From Marinobacter sp. JH2 (GTDB lineage Bacteria > Pseudomonadota > Gammaproteobacteria > Pseudomonadales > Oleiphilaceae), in NCBI RefSeq assembly GCF_004353225.1, contig NZ_CP037934.1, positions 2,790,001 to 2,854,000 of the forward strand: a stretch of DNA of 64,000 nt. The letters are read 5' to 3'. The translations under genes were made by a program, and so were the position numbers. Each line of letters begins with the position of its first letter. The stretch's first letter is position 1. Below are positions 46,625 through 58,749 of this stretch, in pieces. Under the pieces are notes generated by a model. The model saw only the letters and a program-made list of their open reading frames with translations, ran no database searches and was not told the DNA's origin.

Positions 46625-46646
46625 TCTACACATCGAACTGTGTAGA
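46625..46646. promoter_or_regulatory. Perfect inverted repeat before the arcD-like ribosome site
   Basis: TCTACACA (46625-46632) and TGTGTAGA (46639-46646) form a perfect 8-bp dyad with a 6-bp centre, two bases before the AAAGGAG of the antiporter gene. It may be an operator, or an RNA hairpin affecting translation of the first gene in the operon. Confidence 0.5.
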
Positions 46647-46662
46647 TAAAAGGAGATGCGCT

Positions 46663-48135
46663 GTGAATGATAAAACCCAACCCCCGGAATTCCCAACAGA
46701 CAACTCACAAGCTGACCCGGAACAGGATCTGGCTACGCGGTTTCCCACCGCCTATACCATCTTGTTTCTACTGATCATCCTTGTTGCTGCCCTAACATGG
46801 ATTATACCTGCAGGTCAGTACGATCGGGCGATGAACGAAGACGTCGGTCGCGAAGTAGCCGTTCCCGGCACTTACCAGACAGTAGAGCCAAATCCTCAGG
46901 GTTTTATAGAGGTGATGCTCGCACCCACAGCCGGGTTTTATGATCCGGACAGTTACGTAGCCAACGCTATTGATGTCGCCCTCTTCGTACTTTTCCTGGG
47001 TGGCTTCCTCGGCGTAATGAACGCCACAGGGGCCATAGATACCGGGATACGCAGCGCTATGCGACACCTCAAGGGCCATGAAGTCTGGATGATCCCGATA
47101 TTGATGACCCTTTTTGCCATTGGCGGCACAACCTATGGCATGGCTGAGGAGACGCTGGCTTTCTATGCCATTTTGATCCCGGTAATGATGGCCGCCGGAT
47201 ACGATGCAGTAACAGGGGTGGCCATAATTCTAGTCGGTGCCGGAATCGGTGTACTCGGCTCTACCATTAACCCATTTGCTACGGTCATCGCAGCCAACGC
47301 GGCTCAAATTCCGTTTACTGACGGCATTGTCGTGCGTTTTGTTCTGCTGATAGGCGGCCTGATAATTTGCTCAGCTTACGTTATGCGATACGCCATTCGT
47401 GTAAAAGCAGACCCTTCTCGTTCGGTTGTTTCCAGGCAATGGGATGCTCACCGACGGCTTTTTTTGGGCAAGCACGAGAATGAAGTCGATGACTCCACAC
47501 TTACCAGAACACAGATTGTTGCCCTGCTGATTTTTTCTGCAACCTTTGTCGTCATGATCTGGGGCGTTTCGTCACAGGGTTGGTGGATGGCCCGCATGGG
47601 TGCGCTGTTTTTTGGTGCAGCGATCGTAATCGGGTTTATTGCTCGCCTTGGCGAGAAGAAACTCACCGGCAGTTTTGTTGACGGTGCACGCGATCTTTTG
47701 GGTGTTGCTCTGGTAGTGGGCCTTGCAAGAGGCATTGTGGTGATTATGGACCAAGGCATGATTGCAGACACCATTTTGCACAGTGCCGAAACATCCCTTG
47801 GCGGGCTCCCCGAACTGGCGTTTATTAATTTGATGTTCTGGATTGAGATAGGCATGAGCTTCTTTGTGCCCTCTTCTTCCGGGCTGGCGGTTCTGTCCAT
47901 GCCGATTCTGGCGCCGCTTGCTGATTTCGCCAATGTGGGCCGCGATCTTGTCGTCACGGCCTTCCAGTCTGCCAACGGCCTGGTGAACCTGATCAACCCC
48001 ACCTTTGCGGTAGTGGTCGGTGGCCTGGCGATAGGCCGTGTGTCCTATGACCGCTGGATCGCTTTTATCTGGCCTTTGCTTTTAATTCTTACCATTTTCA
48101 TTTCGGTGGTTATCAGTGCAGCTGCACTCATTTAA
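46663..48135 (+). CDS. arcD: YfcC/ArcD-family antiporter (probable arginine/ornithine exchanger)
   Basis: A 490-aa inner-membrane protein with about twelve helices in the YfcC/DcuC-like family. It has [25 protein letters not shown] at the start, [18 protein letters not shown] in the core, and [20 protein letters not shown] near the end. The GTG start follows AGGAG at good spacing. Because arcA, arcB and arcC follow directly, the likely role is arginine uptake with ornithine export (ArcD-like). The family also contains other carriers. Its stop is 14 bp from the arcA start. Confidence 0.82.
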   Translation: MNDKTQPPEFPTDNSQADPEQDLATRFPTAYTILFLLIILVAALTWIIPAGQYDRAMNEDVGREVAVPGTYQTVEPNPQGFIEVMLAPTAGFYDPDSYVANAIDVALFVLFLGGFLGVMNATGAIDTGIRSAMRHLKGHEVWMIPILMTLFAIGGTTYGMAEETLAFYAILIPVMMAAGYDAVTGVAIILVGAGIGVLGSTINPFATVIAANAAQIPFTDGIVVRFVLLIGGLIICSAYVMRYAIRVKADPSRSVVSRQWDAHRRLFLGKHENEVDDSTLTRTQIVALLIFSATFVVMIWGVSSQGWWMARMGALFFGAAIVIGFIARLGEKKLTGSFVDGARDLLGVALVVGLARGIVVIMDQGMIADTILHSAETSLGGLPELAFINLMFWIEIGMSFFVPSSSGLAVLSMPILAPLADFANVGRDLVVTAFQSANGLVNLINPTFAVVVGGLAIGRVSYDRWIAFIWPLLLILTIFISVVISAAALI

Positions 48136-48149
48136 TGGAGGATCAGACC

Positions 48150-49379
48150 ATGTCCGATCACAAGCTTGGAGTACATTCAGAAACCGGAAAACTGCGGCAG
48201 GTGGTTGTTTGCCGACCGGGTCTGGCACACCGACGGCTAACCCCGTCCAACTGCGACGCTCTGCTGTTTGATGACGTTTTCTGGGTGAAGCAAGCTCAAA
48301 AAGATCACGATGTGTTTGCTGGAGTGATGCGGGATCGGGGTGTTGAGGTTCTTGATGTTAACGATTTGCTGGCCGAAACCCTGAACATCCCAGAAGCCCG
48401 AAAATGGATTCTGGACCACCGAATTACTTGGAACGGCATAGGCGTGGGGATGATTTCTGATCTACGCGCTTGGATGGACGAATTGCCAGGCAGCAAACTA
48501 TCGGAATACCTGATTGGCGGACTTGAAGTGGGAGACCTGCCGTTCGACCCTACCGGACTATTCGGCAACCACTTGGGCCACTACGGCTTCGTACTGCCGC
48601 CGCTGCCCAACTACCTGTTCACACGGGACAACAGCGCCTGGATCTACGGCGGTGTAACTCTAAACCCCATGTACTGGGCTGCGCGCCAACCCGAAACCCT
48701 GTTGATGGCGGGCATATATCGCTTCCATCCGAAATTTTCTGGCAAGGTGGACGTGCTCTGGGGTGACCCTACGAAACACCATGGCCTTGCCACGCTCGAA
48801 GGCGGCGATGTGATGCCCGTGGGCAACGGTGCTGTGCTTGTGGGTATGGGCGAGCGCTCATCGCCACAGGCTGTAGGGCAACTGGCGAATGCCTTATTCG
48901 AAACAGGTACGGCTGAACGGGTAATTGCCTGTCAGATCCCGAAATCACGAACCGCCATGCACTTGGACACCATTTTCACATTCTGCGGCGGCAACGTTGT
49001 CACCGCGTTCAAAGAGGTTGCGGATGAAGTGGTCTGCTACGACCTCACTCCGGGAACCGGTAATAAGCACTTAGCTTTCCGTCAGGATTCCAGACCGTTG
49101 TTTGATGTGGTTGCAGAAGTACTCGGTTATCAATCTCTGGAAGTTGTCGCAACAGGTGGTAATGACCCAGCCGAACGTGAGCGGGAGCAATGGAACGATG
49201 GCAACAATGTGCTAGCGCTAAGCCCAGGAGTCGTTATCGGCTACGACCGCAACGACGACACCAACGCAGCCTTGAAATCAGCAGGCATTGAAGTGCTGTC
49301 TATTCCTGGCGCCGAGCTAGGCCGTGGCCGCGGCGGTGGGCGTTGCATGAGCTGCCCCACAATGCGTGACCCCATCTGA
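48150..49379 (+). CDS. arcA: Arginine deiminase
   Basis: A 409-aa cytoplasmic enzyme converting arginine to citrulline and ammonia. It has [20 protein letters not shown] at the N-terminus, the guanidinium-binding [25 protein letters not shown] with its catalytic His, and the C-terminal Cys nucleophile in [18 protein letters not shown] 48150 has GGAGG upstream; an in-frame ATG at 48135 is less likely. It is the second gene of the arc-atp operon. Confidence 0.95.
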   Translation: MSDHKLGVHSETGKLRQVVVCRPGLAHRRLTPSNCDALLFDDVFWVKQAQKDHDVFAGVMRDRGVEVLDVNDLLAETLNIPEARKWILDHRITWNGIGVGMISDLRAWMDELPGSKLSEYLIGGLEVGDLPFDPTGLFGNHLGHYGFVLPPLPNYLFTRDNSAWIYGGVTLNPMYWAARQPETLLMAGIYRFHPKFSGKVDVLWGDPTKHHGLATLEGGDVMPVGNGAVLVGMGERSSPQAVGQLANALFETGTAERVIACQIPKSRTAMHLDTIFTFCGGNVVTAFKEVADEVVCYDLTPGTGNKHLAFRQDSRPLFDVVAEVLGYQSLEVVATGGNDPAEREREQWNDGNNVLALSPGVVIGYDRNDDTNAALKSAGIEVLSIPGAELGRGRGGGRCMSCPTMRDPI

Positions 49380-49397
49380 CGGTAGAGGATATAAATC

Positions 49398-50399
49398 ATG
49401 GCGTTTAACCTGAAGAATCGTCACTTCCTGACCTTACGGGATTTCTCCCCGCAAGAAATCGGTTTTCTGCTGAAGCTGTCCAAAGATCTTAAGGCAGCTA
49501 AGTATGCTGGTATCGAGATTCCTCAACTCACCGGCAAAGAGCTTGCGTTGATCTTTGAAAAAAACTCCACCCGAACACGGGTGGGGTTTGAGGTGGCTGC
49601 CTACGATCAGGGCGCGAGAGTTACCTATCTTGGACCTACCGGTACTCACATCGGCCACAAGGAATCCGTGAAAGACACTGCTCGGGTGTTGGGCCGTGTT
49701 TACGATGCCATAGAGTACCGAGGCTTTGGCCAGAAGATTGTTGAAGAGCTAGCAGAATATGCCGGTGTTCCGGTTTACAACGGCCTGACGGATGAGTTCC
49801 ACCCCACGCAGATCCTCGCCGACTTTCTAACCATGCAAGAGCACGTTGAGAAGCCCTTGCATGAGGTGGCCTATGTTTATGTTGGCGATGCCGCCAATAA
49901 TATGGGTGACAGCTTGTTGATCGGGGGCGCGAAAATGGGAATGGACGTGCGGTTGTGCGCACCAAAAGCCTGCTGGCCCAAGCAGGCAATCATAGAAGAA
50001 GCCCACACACTCGCCAAAGAAACCGGTGCCCGCATCACGATTACAGAGGATCTGGCTGCTGCCGTCGCCGGGGTAGATTTTGTCTACACCGATGTCTGGG
50101 TCTCCATGGGCGAGCCAAAAGAGAGGTGGGGCGAGCGGATCAAGCTGTTAATGCCTTATCAGGTGAACGCCGCTCTGATGGAAAAAACCGGCAACCCGCG
50201 AGCCCGTTTTATGCATTGTTTGCCCGCTTTTCACAATACCGAAACAACAGTAGGCAAAGAGATAGAAGCCGAGTTCGGCATTACCGCCATGGAGGTGACG
50301 GACGACGTTTTCGAAAGCCCAGCATCCATCGTGTTTGATCAGGCCGAAAACCGCATGCATACCATCAAGGCAGTGCTGGTAGCCACACTCGGGGCCTAA
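49398..50399 (+). CDS. arcB: Ornithine carbamoyltransferase (catabolic)
   Basis: A 333-aa cytoplasmic enzyme. The carbamoyl-phosphate loop is [20 protein letters not shown], with further motifs [18 protein letters not shown] and MHCLPAFHN carrying the ornithine-side Cys. Context between arcA and arcC indicates the catabolic direction, phosphorolysis of citrulline to ornithine plus carbamoyl phosphate. The sequence alone does not exclude the anabolic enzyme. Confidence 0.95.
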   Translation: MAFNLKNRHFLTLRDFSPQEIGFLLKLSKDLKAAKYAGIEIPQLTGKELALIFEKNSTRTRVGFEVAAYDQGARVTYLGPTGTHIGHKESVKDTARVLGRVYDAIEYRGFGQKIVEELAEYAGVPVYNGLTDEFHPTQILADFLTMQEHVEKPLHEVAYVYVGDAANNMGDSLLIGGAKMGMDVRLCAPKACWPKQAIIEEAHTLAKETGARITITEDLAAAVAGVDFVYTDVWVSMGEPKERWGERIKLLMPYQVNAALMEKTGNPRARFMHCLPAFHNTETTVGKEIEAEFGITAMEVTDDVFESPASIVFDQAENRMHTIKAVLVATLGA

Positions 50400-50432
50400 C
50401 GCTGGTTCGAATTGCTGATAAAGGATGACTGT

Positions 50433-51356
50433 ATGCTGATTGTTGCAGCTCTGGGCGGAAACGCGCTGTTAAAACGCGGCGAGCCACTCACCGCGGAAGC
50501 CCAGCGCACCAACGTGCAGGCCGCCGCAAAGTCACTGGCCAAACTGGTGCGCGCTGGGCACCAGCTGGTCATTACCCATGGCAACGGCCCGCAGGTGGGT
50601 TTGCTAGCGTTGCAAGGCGCTGCTTACAAACCTGAAGAAGTGTATCCGCTGGATGTGCTGGGCGCAGAAACCGGCGGTATGATTGGCTATATGATTGAGC
50701 AGGAAATAGAGAACGCCCTCGGCCACGACCGCCCGGTGGCAACGCTGCTCACTCAGGTCGTTGTCGACCGGGACGACCCTGCCTTCAAAAAACCCACCAA
50801 ATTTATCGGCCCGGTCTATGATAAAACAGAAGCGGAATCCCGGGCAGCGGCGGCCGGCTGGCATATTGCGGCTGACGGCGACAAGTGGCGGAGAGTAGTA
50901 CCCTCGCCTGCGCCCAAAGAAATCCCTGACATGCGGGTCCTGAAGCTACTCCTTAATCAGGGCGTCGTTGTTATCTGTACGGGAGGCGGAGGCATTCCGG
51001 TGCTACGCCGTAACGACGGCAGTATGACCGGTGTGGAAGCCGTGATCGACAAGGACGCCGCCAGTGCTTTGCTGGCAAGAGAACTGAACGCCGATGCCTT
51101 GCTGCTGCTAACCGACGTGGATGCGGTCTATCGTAACTTTGGCGCGCCTGCCGCCGCACCCGTTCGAAACGTGACCCCCGAGCAGGCCAGAACACTGGAT
51201 GTGCCCGCCGGCTCCATGGGGCCGAAGGTGACCGCAGCTGCTGATTTTGCAGATTTCGGCGGCATCAGCGGCATTGGCCGGCTGGAAGATGCTCTCGACA
51301 TTTTGACTGGACGCGCAGGCACACTCATCGGTAAAGGCGCCATCAATAACTCTTAA
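50433..51356 (+). CDS. arcC: Carbamate kinase
   Basis: A 307-aa cytoplasmic kinase that uses carbamoyl phosphate to make ATP. It starts MLIVAALGGNALLKRGEP, has ITHGNGPQVGLLALQ and CTGGGGIPVLRRNDG, and ends in the amino-acid-kinase lysine motif AGSMGPKVTAAADF. ATG 50433 follows AAAGGA; a longer in-frame start at 50412 is not supported. The N-ATPase beta gene starts 19 bp after its stop, so substrate-level ATP and an ATP-driven pump appear to be co-expressed. Confidence 0.95.
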   Translation: MLIVAALGGNALLKRGEPLTAEAQRTNVQAAAKSLAKLVRAGHQLVITHGNGPQVGLLALQGAAYKPEEVYPLDVLGAETGGMIGYMIEQEIENALGHDRPVATLLTQVVVDRDDPAFKKPTKFIGPVYDKTEAESRAAAAGWHIAADGDKWRRVVPSPAPKEIPDMRVLKLLLNQGVVVICTGGGGIPVLRRNDGSMTGVEAVIDKDAASALLARELNADALLLLTDVDAVYRNFGAPAAAPVRNVTPEQARTLDVPAGSMGPKVTAAADFADFGGISGIGRLEDALDILTGRAGTLIGKGAINNS

Positions 51357-51363
51357 TCACTAG

Positions 51364-53155
<1,792 letters not shown>

Positions 53156-53159
<4 letters not shown>

Positions 53160-53458
53160 GCATGAAAAACGACCACTCAGCAGAAAGTATCCGGCGCAGT
53201 GCCGAGCGCATGAAGCGGTCACGGGATGAGCCAGGGGTCAGCCCTCTGCGCGGGCTGGGAGCCTTCGGAATCATTGGCTGGTCAATTGCAGTGCCAACCG
53301 TCGGGGGTGCTTTCCTGGGGTTGTGGCTGAACGACGTAGCGCCCCAGAACTTTTCCTGGCCCATTGCACTGATTCTGGGCGGCGTGGTGGTGGGTGGCAT
53401 CATTGCCTGGGGCTGGATCGAAAAAGAAGGGCCGGATCATAAGGGAGGTAAGCGGTGA
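53156..53458 (+). CDS. atpQ: N-ATPase membrane subunit AtpQ
   Basis: A 100-aa protein with two hydrophobic helices (FGIIGWSIAVPTVGGAFLGL and LILGGVVVGGIIAWGW) after a charged N-terminal segment. Position and topology match AtpQ, an accessory subunit unique to N-ATPase operons and distantly like AtpI. It probably assists c-ring assembly. A second in-frame ATG at 53162 is an alternative start. Confidence 0.88.
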
Positions 53459-53769
53459 TGACAGTAAACTGGCCAGCAGTATTGCTGGGTTTTTCATTTG
53501 GCTTGCCCGTCAGCGCATTGTTCTTTGTTGGGCTGGCTTGGGGCATGCGACACGCCTTGAGCGCTGACCGGCCCGGGCTTTGGCTGATGGCCAGCTCGTT
53601 TTGCCGGATAGCGGTGCTGCTGGGCGCTGGCTTTCTGGTAACGGCTTCTGCTGGCAGTAACTGGGCCATCGCCGGCTACGCGCTGGCGTTTTTGCTGGCG
53701 CGGCTTGTTGCTGTGCGCTGGGCCAGAATCAGCAAGGCACCCACAGCAGCAACACAGGATGGCGCGTAA
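53455..53769 (+). CDS. atpR: N-ATPase membrane subunit AtpR
   Basis: A 104-aa inner-membrane protein with three helices, matching the N-ATPase-specific subunit AtpR. Basic residues lie between helices (MRHALS, SSFCRIAVLL), and an Arg within a hydrophobic stretch is noted in this family, possibly facing the c-ring. GTG 53455 overlaps the atpQ stop; ATG 53458 is equally possible. Its last base is shared with the start of atpB. Confidence 0.88.
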   Translation: MMTVNWPAVLLGFSFGLPVSALFFVGLAWGMRHALSADRPGLWLMASSFCRIAVLLGAGFLVTASAGSNWAIAGYALAFLLARLVAVRWARISKAPTAATQDGA

Positions 53770-54467
53770 TGCAGCTTACCCCCGATGACATTATCGTTTT
53801 TACGCTGGCGGGCTGGGAGGTCAACGCCACCATCGTTAACACCTGGATTGTGATGGCGGTGCTGGTGGGCATTTCCATGTTGATTACCCGCAACCTGCGC
53901 CCGGATGTGCCGCCCCATCGCGGGCGCACCGCGCTGGAAGTAATTGTAAAGCTGATTCAGAGCCAGATCGAAGAGGTTACCCGAAACTCCGCGCGCCATG
54001 TGATGTACTTTTCCGGCACTCTGTTCCTGTTCATCGCGTTATCAAACCTGATGTTGGTGGTACCCGGGTTTTCACCACCCACATCGTCACTATCCACCAC
54101 AGCGGCACTGGCCTTGTCTGTGCTGGTGGCGGTACCGGTGTTCGGCATCGCCAGTGGGGGTGTAGGGCACTACCTCAAAACCTTTATTGAACCCTCGGTC
54201 CTCATGCTGCCGTTCAACATCATTGGTGAGTTCTCCCGGGGTATTTCGCTGGCTATCCGCCTCTACGGCAACGTAATGAGCGGCGCGGTCATTGCAGCCA
54301 TCCTGCTAACGGTCGCACCGTTTTTCTTCCCGGTCATCATGGATATGCTGGGATTATTAACGGGCATGATCCAAGCCTACATATTCGCCATTCTAGCCAC
54401 CGTCTATATTTCATCTGCTACCGCAGAGTCAGACCACCCAGCGCTCAAGAGAGAGGATAAATCATGA
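53769..54467 (+). CDS. atpB: N-ATPase F0 subunit a
   Basis: A 232-aa inner-membrane subunit. The essential Arg of the ion half-channel lies in GISLAIRLYGNVMSG (about 165), and helix 5 has GMIQAYIFAILATVYIS. It is shorter than the housekeeping a subunit, as expected for the N-type. It overlaps atpE by four bases. Confidence 0.93.
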   Translation: MQLTPDDIIVFTLAGWEVNATIVNTWIVMAVLVGISMLITRNLRPDVPPHRGRTALEVIVKLIQSQIEEVTRNSARHVMYFSGTLFLFIALSNLMLVVPGFSPPTSSLSTTAALALSVLVAVPVFGIASGGVGHYLKTFIEPSVLMLPFNIIGEFSRGISLAIRLYGNVMSGAVIAAILLTVAPFFFPVIMDMLGLLTGMIQAYIFAILATVYISSATAESDHPALKREDKS

Positions 54468-54742
54468 CCGATCTTGCCATTATTGCGGCCATTTCCATAT
54501 TTACCGCCGGCCTGACCATTGCCATCGGAGCCATTGGTCCGGCGCTTGGCGAAGGCCGCGCCGCCGCCGCAGCCATTGCCGCCATTGCGCAGCAGCCGGA
54601 TGCCGCCCCAACCCTGTCACGAACCCTGTTTGTGAGTCTGGCGATGATTGAATCCACCGCCATCTACTGTTTTGTGGTGGCGATGATTCTGATTTTTGCC
54701 AACCCATTCTGGGATGCCATGCAGGTTGCCGCAGGAGGCTAG
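54464..54742 (+). CDS. atpE: N-ATPase F0 subunit c
   Basis: A 92-aa two-helix rotor subunit. Helix 1 has GAIGPALGEGRAAAAA with Glu30, and helix 2 has SLAMIESTAIYCFVV with Glu63-Ser64-Thr65 and Tyr68. The EST-x-x-Y set is the pattern of sodium-binding c subunits. Glu30 lies where Ilyobacter c has Gln, so each subunit carries two membrane carboxylates, as in other N-ATPases. Whether the coupling ion is sodium or protons cannot be settled from sequence. Confidence 0.93.
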   Translation: MTDLAIIAAISIFTAGLTIAIGAIGPALGEGRAAAAAIAAIAQQPDAAPTLSRTLFVSLAMIESTAIYCFVVAMILIFANPFWDAMQVAAGG

Positions 54743-54750
54743 AGCCGATC

Positions 54751-55521
54751 ATGTCCATTGACTGGATTACCGTTATCGCTCAGATCGCCAACTTTCTGGT
54801 ACTGGTGTGGCTGTTGAAGCGCTTTCTCTATCGTCCAATTCTCGACGGAATTGATGCCCGCGAGGCTGAAATAACCCGCCGCATGGCTGAAGCCGGAGAG
54901 GCCGAGAAAAAAGCCCAGGCCGCCGAAGTGGCATTTCACCAGCAGAAAATACAGCTCTTGTCTGACCAGGATGCTGCGGTCAAACAGGCCCTAAGGGAAT
55001 CGGAAGACCAGCGCGACAGCCTGCTGACCAAAGCCCGCGCCACGCTAGAGCAGGAACAGCAAGACTGGCACAAGCACCTTGAGCACGAGCGCCAGAAGTT
55101 CACAGCGCAATTACAGCGAGCTGGAGAAGAAACCCTGCTGGAGCTCACCCGTAAAGCGCTGCGGGATCTCGCGGATGAATCCCTGGAAGAAGCCATCGTT
55201 CGCCATGTCAGCTCGCGATTGCGACCGATTGCCAGCGAACTATCTGAAGCGGCGGGCGACAGCAAGGAAGCGGTGGCAACTACTCGCGACACCCTACCTG
55301 AGGCGGCACAGGCGCTGCTGCAGGCCGATATCAAGGATCTACTCCCCGGCATCAACCTGCGATTTGACACCGACTCTCAGCAGTCACCTGGCCTGGTTCT
55401 GCGGGTTGGCGGTGCCCAGGTGGCCTGGACGGTGGACAGCTACACTGAAGAATTTGATGCGCTGTTAAATGAACGCTTGGCTGCCGGAGCTTCCGGGCGA
55501 ACTCAGCCCGGCGGGGCCTAA
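54751..55521 (+). CDS. atpF: N-ATPase F0 subunit b, extended
   Basis: A 256-aa stator stalk subunit, longer than the usual b of about 156. An N-terminal helix (ITVIAQIANFLVLVWLLKRF) is followed by a long coiled coil to about residue 150. An extra C-terminal domain (about 150-256, LRVGGAQVAWTVDSYTEEFD) likely replaces the missing delta subunit. This architecture is typical of N-ATPase b subunits. Confidence 0.92.
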   Translation: MSIDWITVIAQIANFLVLVWLLKRFLYRPILDGIDAREAEITRRMAEAGEAEKKAQAAEVAFHQQKIQLLSDQDAAVKQALRESEDQRDSLLTKARATLEQEQQDWHKHLEHERQKFTAQLQRAGEETLLELTRKALRDLADESLEEAIVRHVSSRLRPIASELSEAAGDSKEAVATTRDTLPEAAQALLQADIKDLLPGINLRFDTDSQQSPGLVLRVGGAQVAWTVDSYTEEFDALLNERLAAGASGRTQPGGA

Positions 55522-55555
55522 ATCCGGTTGTTCACATAAGGATAGATAAACCGCT

Positions 55556-57160
55556 ATGTCCAAAACCGATTCCCTTGCTGCCGTAACCCCGCCTCAACCG
55601 CACGCTGGGCTGCACTCGGCCGGGCAATTCGAGGCATGGCGGGAACGACTGCTTGCAATGCCTGCCCCTAAACCGGTAATCACTGAAGTTGGCAAGGTAA
55701 CCGAAGTCGGCGGCGGTGTTGCTATCGTCACCGGCCTCGCCCGTGCACTGGCCGATGAATTACTGGTGTTCGAATGTGGTGTGCGCGGCATCGTGCTGGA
55801 CTTGGAACCTGGTCGGCTCGGGGTGATTCTACTCGGGCCATCCGAGCTCATTACTCTGGGGGAGGACGTGCGCCGCACCCGTAAGGTAGTCAGCGTGCCG
55901 GTTGGCCCTGCTTTGCTCGGTCGCGTGATCGATGCCATGGGCCACCCAAGAGACGGTTTGGGGCCTATCGAAGCCATGGCGGAAACGCCTATCGAAGCAG
56001 AAGCATCGGGTATTCTGAGCCGTTCAGCCATTTTCAAGCCACTAGCCACCGGCCTTAAAGCCATTGATGCCGCCGTTCCAGTGGGGCTAGGCCAGCGCGA
56101 GCTGATCATCGGTGATCGCCAAACCGGCAAAACCTCCATCGCCATCGACACCATACTCAATCAGGCGCGATCAGAGGTGACCTGTGTCTATTGCGCCATT
56201 GGCCAGCGTGGCGATGCCGTATCGAGGGTTATCGCAGCCTTGAAAAAGGGCGACATGATGGTCCGCAGCATCGTTATGTCGGCGGGCGACGAAGAAACTC
56301 CGGGGCTGGCTTACATTGCGCCTTATTCCGCCATGGCCATGGCGGAATACTTTTCCGATCAAGGCCAGGATGTGCTGGTGATTTTTGATGACCTCACTCA
56401 TCACGCTCGCTCCTACCGGGAACTGTCGTTGCTGTTGCGCCGGCCACCGGGGCGTGAAGCCTTCCCCGGCGACATTTTCTACGTGCATGCCCGCCTCTTG
56501 GAACGAGCCGGCCAATTTACTCAAGAAGCCGGTGGTGGCTCGATTACCGCCTTGCCGGTAGTGGAAACCCAGGCGGAGAATCTATCGGCCTATATTCCCA
56601 CCAATCTGATTTCCATCACCGATGGTCAAATTTACCTGTCGCCAAGGCTGGTGCGCCGCAACCAGTTTCCTGCCGTGGATCTGGGCCTGTCTGTATCTCG
56701 CGTGGGCGGTAAGGCACAAAGCCGCACCCTGCGTGAAGTAGCCGGCAACTTGCGAGTTACTCTGTCGCAGTTCGAAGAACTGGAAGACTTCGCCCGCTTC
56801 GGAACCCGGCTGGACGACACCACCCGTGCCCGCCTCACCCGCGGTGCCGCCGTTCGCACTGCGCTGCGTCAGGCCGAGCGTGACCCCATGCCCGCTGCCG
56901 AACAACTGGCGGTTCTGATTGCGGCAATGGAAGGGCTTTTCGATGCCTTGCCGGAAGAACAACTGAGCGATGCTATCAGCCGCATCCGTGCCACTCCCCG
57001 GAAGCGCTTTCAGTTCATCGACGAACGCATCAGCGAAAACAAAGAACTGAGCAAAGAAGACCGCGACCGAATTATAATCGCCGCTCGCACCGCGCTGTCT
57101 GCAACGCGCAGCGATCAAACATCATATACAGACGGGGGCAGCTATGGCCCAGACGCTTGA
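55556..57160 (+). CDS. atpA: N-ATPase F1 subunit alpha
   Basis: A 534-aa non-catalytic nucleotide-binding subunit. Its P-loop is [14 protein letters not shown] (about 187-200), and [12 protein letters not shown] is the Walker B region. The N-terminus carries an extra segment rich in Pro ([16 protein letters not shown]) in front of the beta-barrel. The C-terminal 25 residues end in a polar tail. The gamma gene starts 17 bases before its stop. Confidence 0.94.
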   Translation: MSKTDSLAAVTPPQPHAGLHSAGQFEAWRERLLAMPAPKPVITEVGKVTEVGGGVAIVTGLARALADELLVFECGVRGIVLDLEPGRLGVILLGPSELITLGEDVRRTRKVVSVPVGPALLGRVIDAMGHPRDGLGPIEAMAETPIEAEASGILSRSAIFKPLATGLKAIDAAVPVGLGQRELIIGDRQTGKTSIAIDTILNQARSEVTCVYCAIGQRGDAVSRVIAALKKGDMMVRSIVMSAGDEETPGLAYIAPYSAMAMAEYFSDQGQDVLVIFDDLTHHARSYRELSLLLRRPPGREAFPGDIFYVHARLLERAGQFTQEAGGGSITALPVVETQAENLSAYIPTNLISITDGQIYLSPRLVRRNQFPAVDLGLSVSRVGGKAQSRTLREVAGNLRVTLSQFEELEDFARFGTRLDDTTRARLTRGAAVRTALRQAERDPMPAAEQLAVLIAAMEGLFDALPEEQLSDAISRIRATPRKRFQFIDERISENKELSKEDRDRIIIAARTALSATRSDQTSYTDGGSYGPDA

Positions 57161-58043
57161 AGCGCTAACCCGGCACAGCAAGACCCTGACCGGCATTCAC
57201 GGCATCGTCCACACCATGAAAACCCTGTCTGCAATTAACGCGGCACCCTATGAGCACGCGGCCCGCTCTATTGAGGCCTATCACCAGACAATACTACAGG
57301 GCTTTGCCGCCTTCGCTTATCGAACTGGCGGCATCAATCTGCGACACGCAGATGCAGCAGAGCATCTGGTCATCGTGTTCGGCTCCGACCACGGCCTCTG
57401 CGGCAATTACAATGAAGTGCTCGCCGACGCCGTGCAGCTGCATTGCCAAAGCCAAACGATCGGCAGGCAACGCCTACTCTGTATCGGCGCGCAAATGAAC
57501 GATGCCCTCGGTGATCAAGGTCTGATGCCAGAAGCTGTTTTACTGCCACCGGCCTCTGCGGATGGTATCAGCCGTCTTGCAGGTGATATTGCTGCTCGCA
57601 TAGACCACTTCAGTCGGGACCAACCGCTACAGAATCTGGCTGTCACCCTGGCGTTTACCCAACGCGGCAAGCATGGCACACGGGAGCCAAGCATACAGCG
57701 GCTTCTTCCGCTGGCACCCTTGCTGCTACAGCGTGAAAAGCACTGGAGTTCACGCTCACTTCCGGATTACACCATGGAGGCAGACGCGTTGTTATCATCG
57801 CTGATTCATGGCCACATCTTCGCCAGCGTATTTCGCGCCTCCGCGGAAGCGATGGTGACCGAAAACTCCGCTCGGCTAGCGCTGATGCAGCAGGCAGAGC
57901 AATCGGTGAATGAGCGCGCTGAGGCGGTAAAAGGGGAGATGCGATCGGTGCGTCAAACAGAAATCACCAACGAGTTGATGGATGTGATTATTGGGTTTGA
58001 AGCATTAAAGAAGAAACAAAAACCTCACGGCCAACCAGACTAA
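57144..58043 (+). CDS. atpG: N-ATPase F1 subunit gamma
   Basis: A 299-aa central-stalk subunit. The N-terminal helix ([21 protein letters not shown]) and C-terminal helix ([19 protein letters not shown]) pair as the rotating coiled coil. The middle has [17 protein letters not shown], the family signature. It is the last gene of the arc-atp operon, ending 4 bp from the convergent bluB gene. Confidence 0.93.
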   Translation: MAQTLEALTRHSKTLTGIHGIVHTMKTLSAINAAPYEHAARSIEAYHQTILQGFAAFAYRTGGINLRHADAAEHLVIVFGSDHGLCGNYNEVLADAVQLHCQSQTIGRQRLLCIGAQMNDALGDQGLMPEAVLLPPASADGISRLAGDIAARIDHFSRDQPLQNLAVTLAFTQRGKHGTREPSIQRLLPLAPLLLQREKHWSSRSLPDYTMEADALLSSLIHGHIFASVFRASAEAMVTENSARLALMQQAEQSVNERAEAVKGEMRSVRQTEITNELMDVIIGFEALKKKQKPHGQPD

Positions 58044-58047
58044 AATT

Positions 58048-58749
58048 TCAGATTTTCTTCAACTGCTCAATCAAGCTAACTTGATCTATCGGCTTACCCC
58101 AACCATTTCCGTGCACCAGCTCCTCCAGCGGCAGACGAGAGCGCCAGCCTTTCGCCTGCAGTTCTGGTTGATCCAGAAACTCGCTGACATAACCCATGCA
58201 CAGATACGCCAAGGGGTAGACCTGGTCGGGCAACTGCAGAATATCTGACAACTGCTTCTGGTCCAAAATACTGACCCAGCCCACACCAATGCCTTCCGCC
58301 CGCGCCGCCAGCCAGAGGTTTTGTACCGCCAGACAGGTGCTGAACAGATCCATTTCCATGATCGAGTTTCGGCCCAACACATGAGGGCCACCCCGGGAAC
58401 GGTCACAGGTGATGCACAGGTTGATCGGGCTTTCGATAATGCCTTGAAGCTTTAAGCTCCGATAGGATTCCTTCCGCTCGCCGGTGTAGTTCTCAGCGGC
58501 CTTGGCGTTCTCGTCATTGAAACTAGCCAGCACCTGCTCCCGTATCGGCAAACTGTCGATCACGATGAAGTCCCACGGCTGCATAAAGCCAACAGACGGC
58601 GCGTGATGGGCCGCTTTCAGGATTCGGGCTAAAACATCGTCCGGAATAGGGTGGGGAAGAAACTGCGAACGCACGTCACGACGTTCAAAAATAGCCCGGT
58701 ACAGCCCTTCTTGCTGGGCTTCAGTAAACGGGTCGTTGTGGTTGCTCAT
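58048..58749 (-). CDS. bluB: 5,6-dimethylbenzimidazole synthase
   Basis: A 233-aa flavin-destroying nitroreductase-fold enzyme that makes the lower ligand of cobalamin from FMNH2. It has the flavin-contact [33 protein letters not shown] and [23 protein letters not shown] 58749 overlaps the cobQ stop as ATGA; an in-frame extension lies inside cobQ. It is the last gene of the cobalamin operon. Confidence 0.93.
   Translation of the reverse strand: MSNHNDPFTEAQQEGLYRAIFERRDVRSQFLPHPIPDDVLARILKAAHHAPSVGFMQPWDFIVIDSLPIREQVLASFNDENAKAAENYTGERKESYRSLKLQGIIESPINLCITCDRSRGGPHVLGRNSIMEMDLFSTCLAVQNLWLAARAEGIGVGWVSILDQKQLSDILQLPDQVYPLAYLCMGYVSEFLDQPELQAKGWRSRLPLEELVHGNGWGKPIDQVSLIEQLKKI

Noticed and set aside
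46436-46662. Possible FNR/Anr site upstream of the arc-atp operon
   Set aside because: The gap contains TTGAG and TTAAC repeats, but no TTGAT-N4-ATCAA-like dyad was found, so anaerobic control is not claimed.
47448-48002. 184-codon minus-strand ORF inside the YfcC/ArcD-like gene
   Set aside because: A Ser/Thr/Pro-rich shadow of a membrane protein on the other strand; no start signal or family match.
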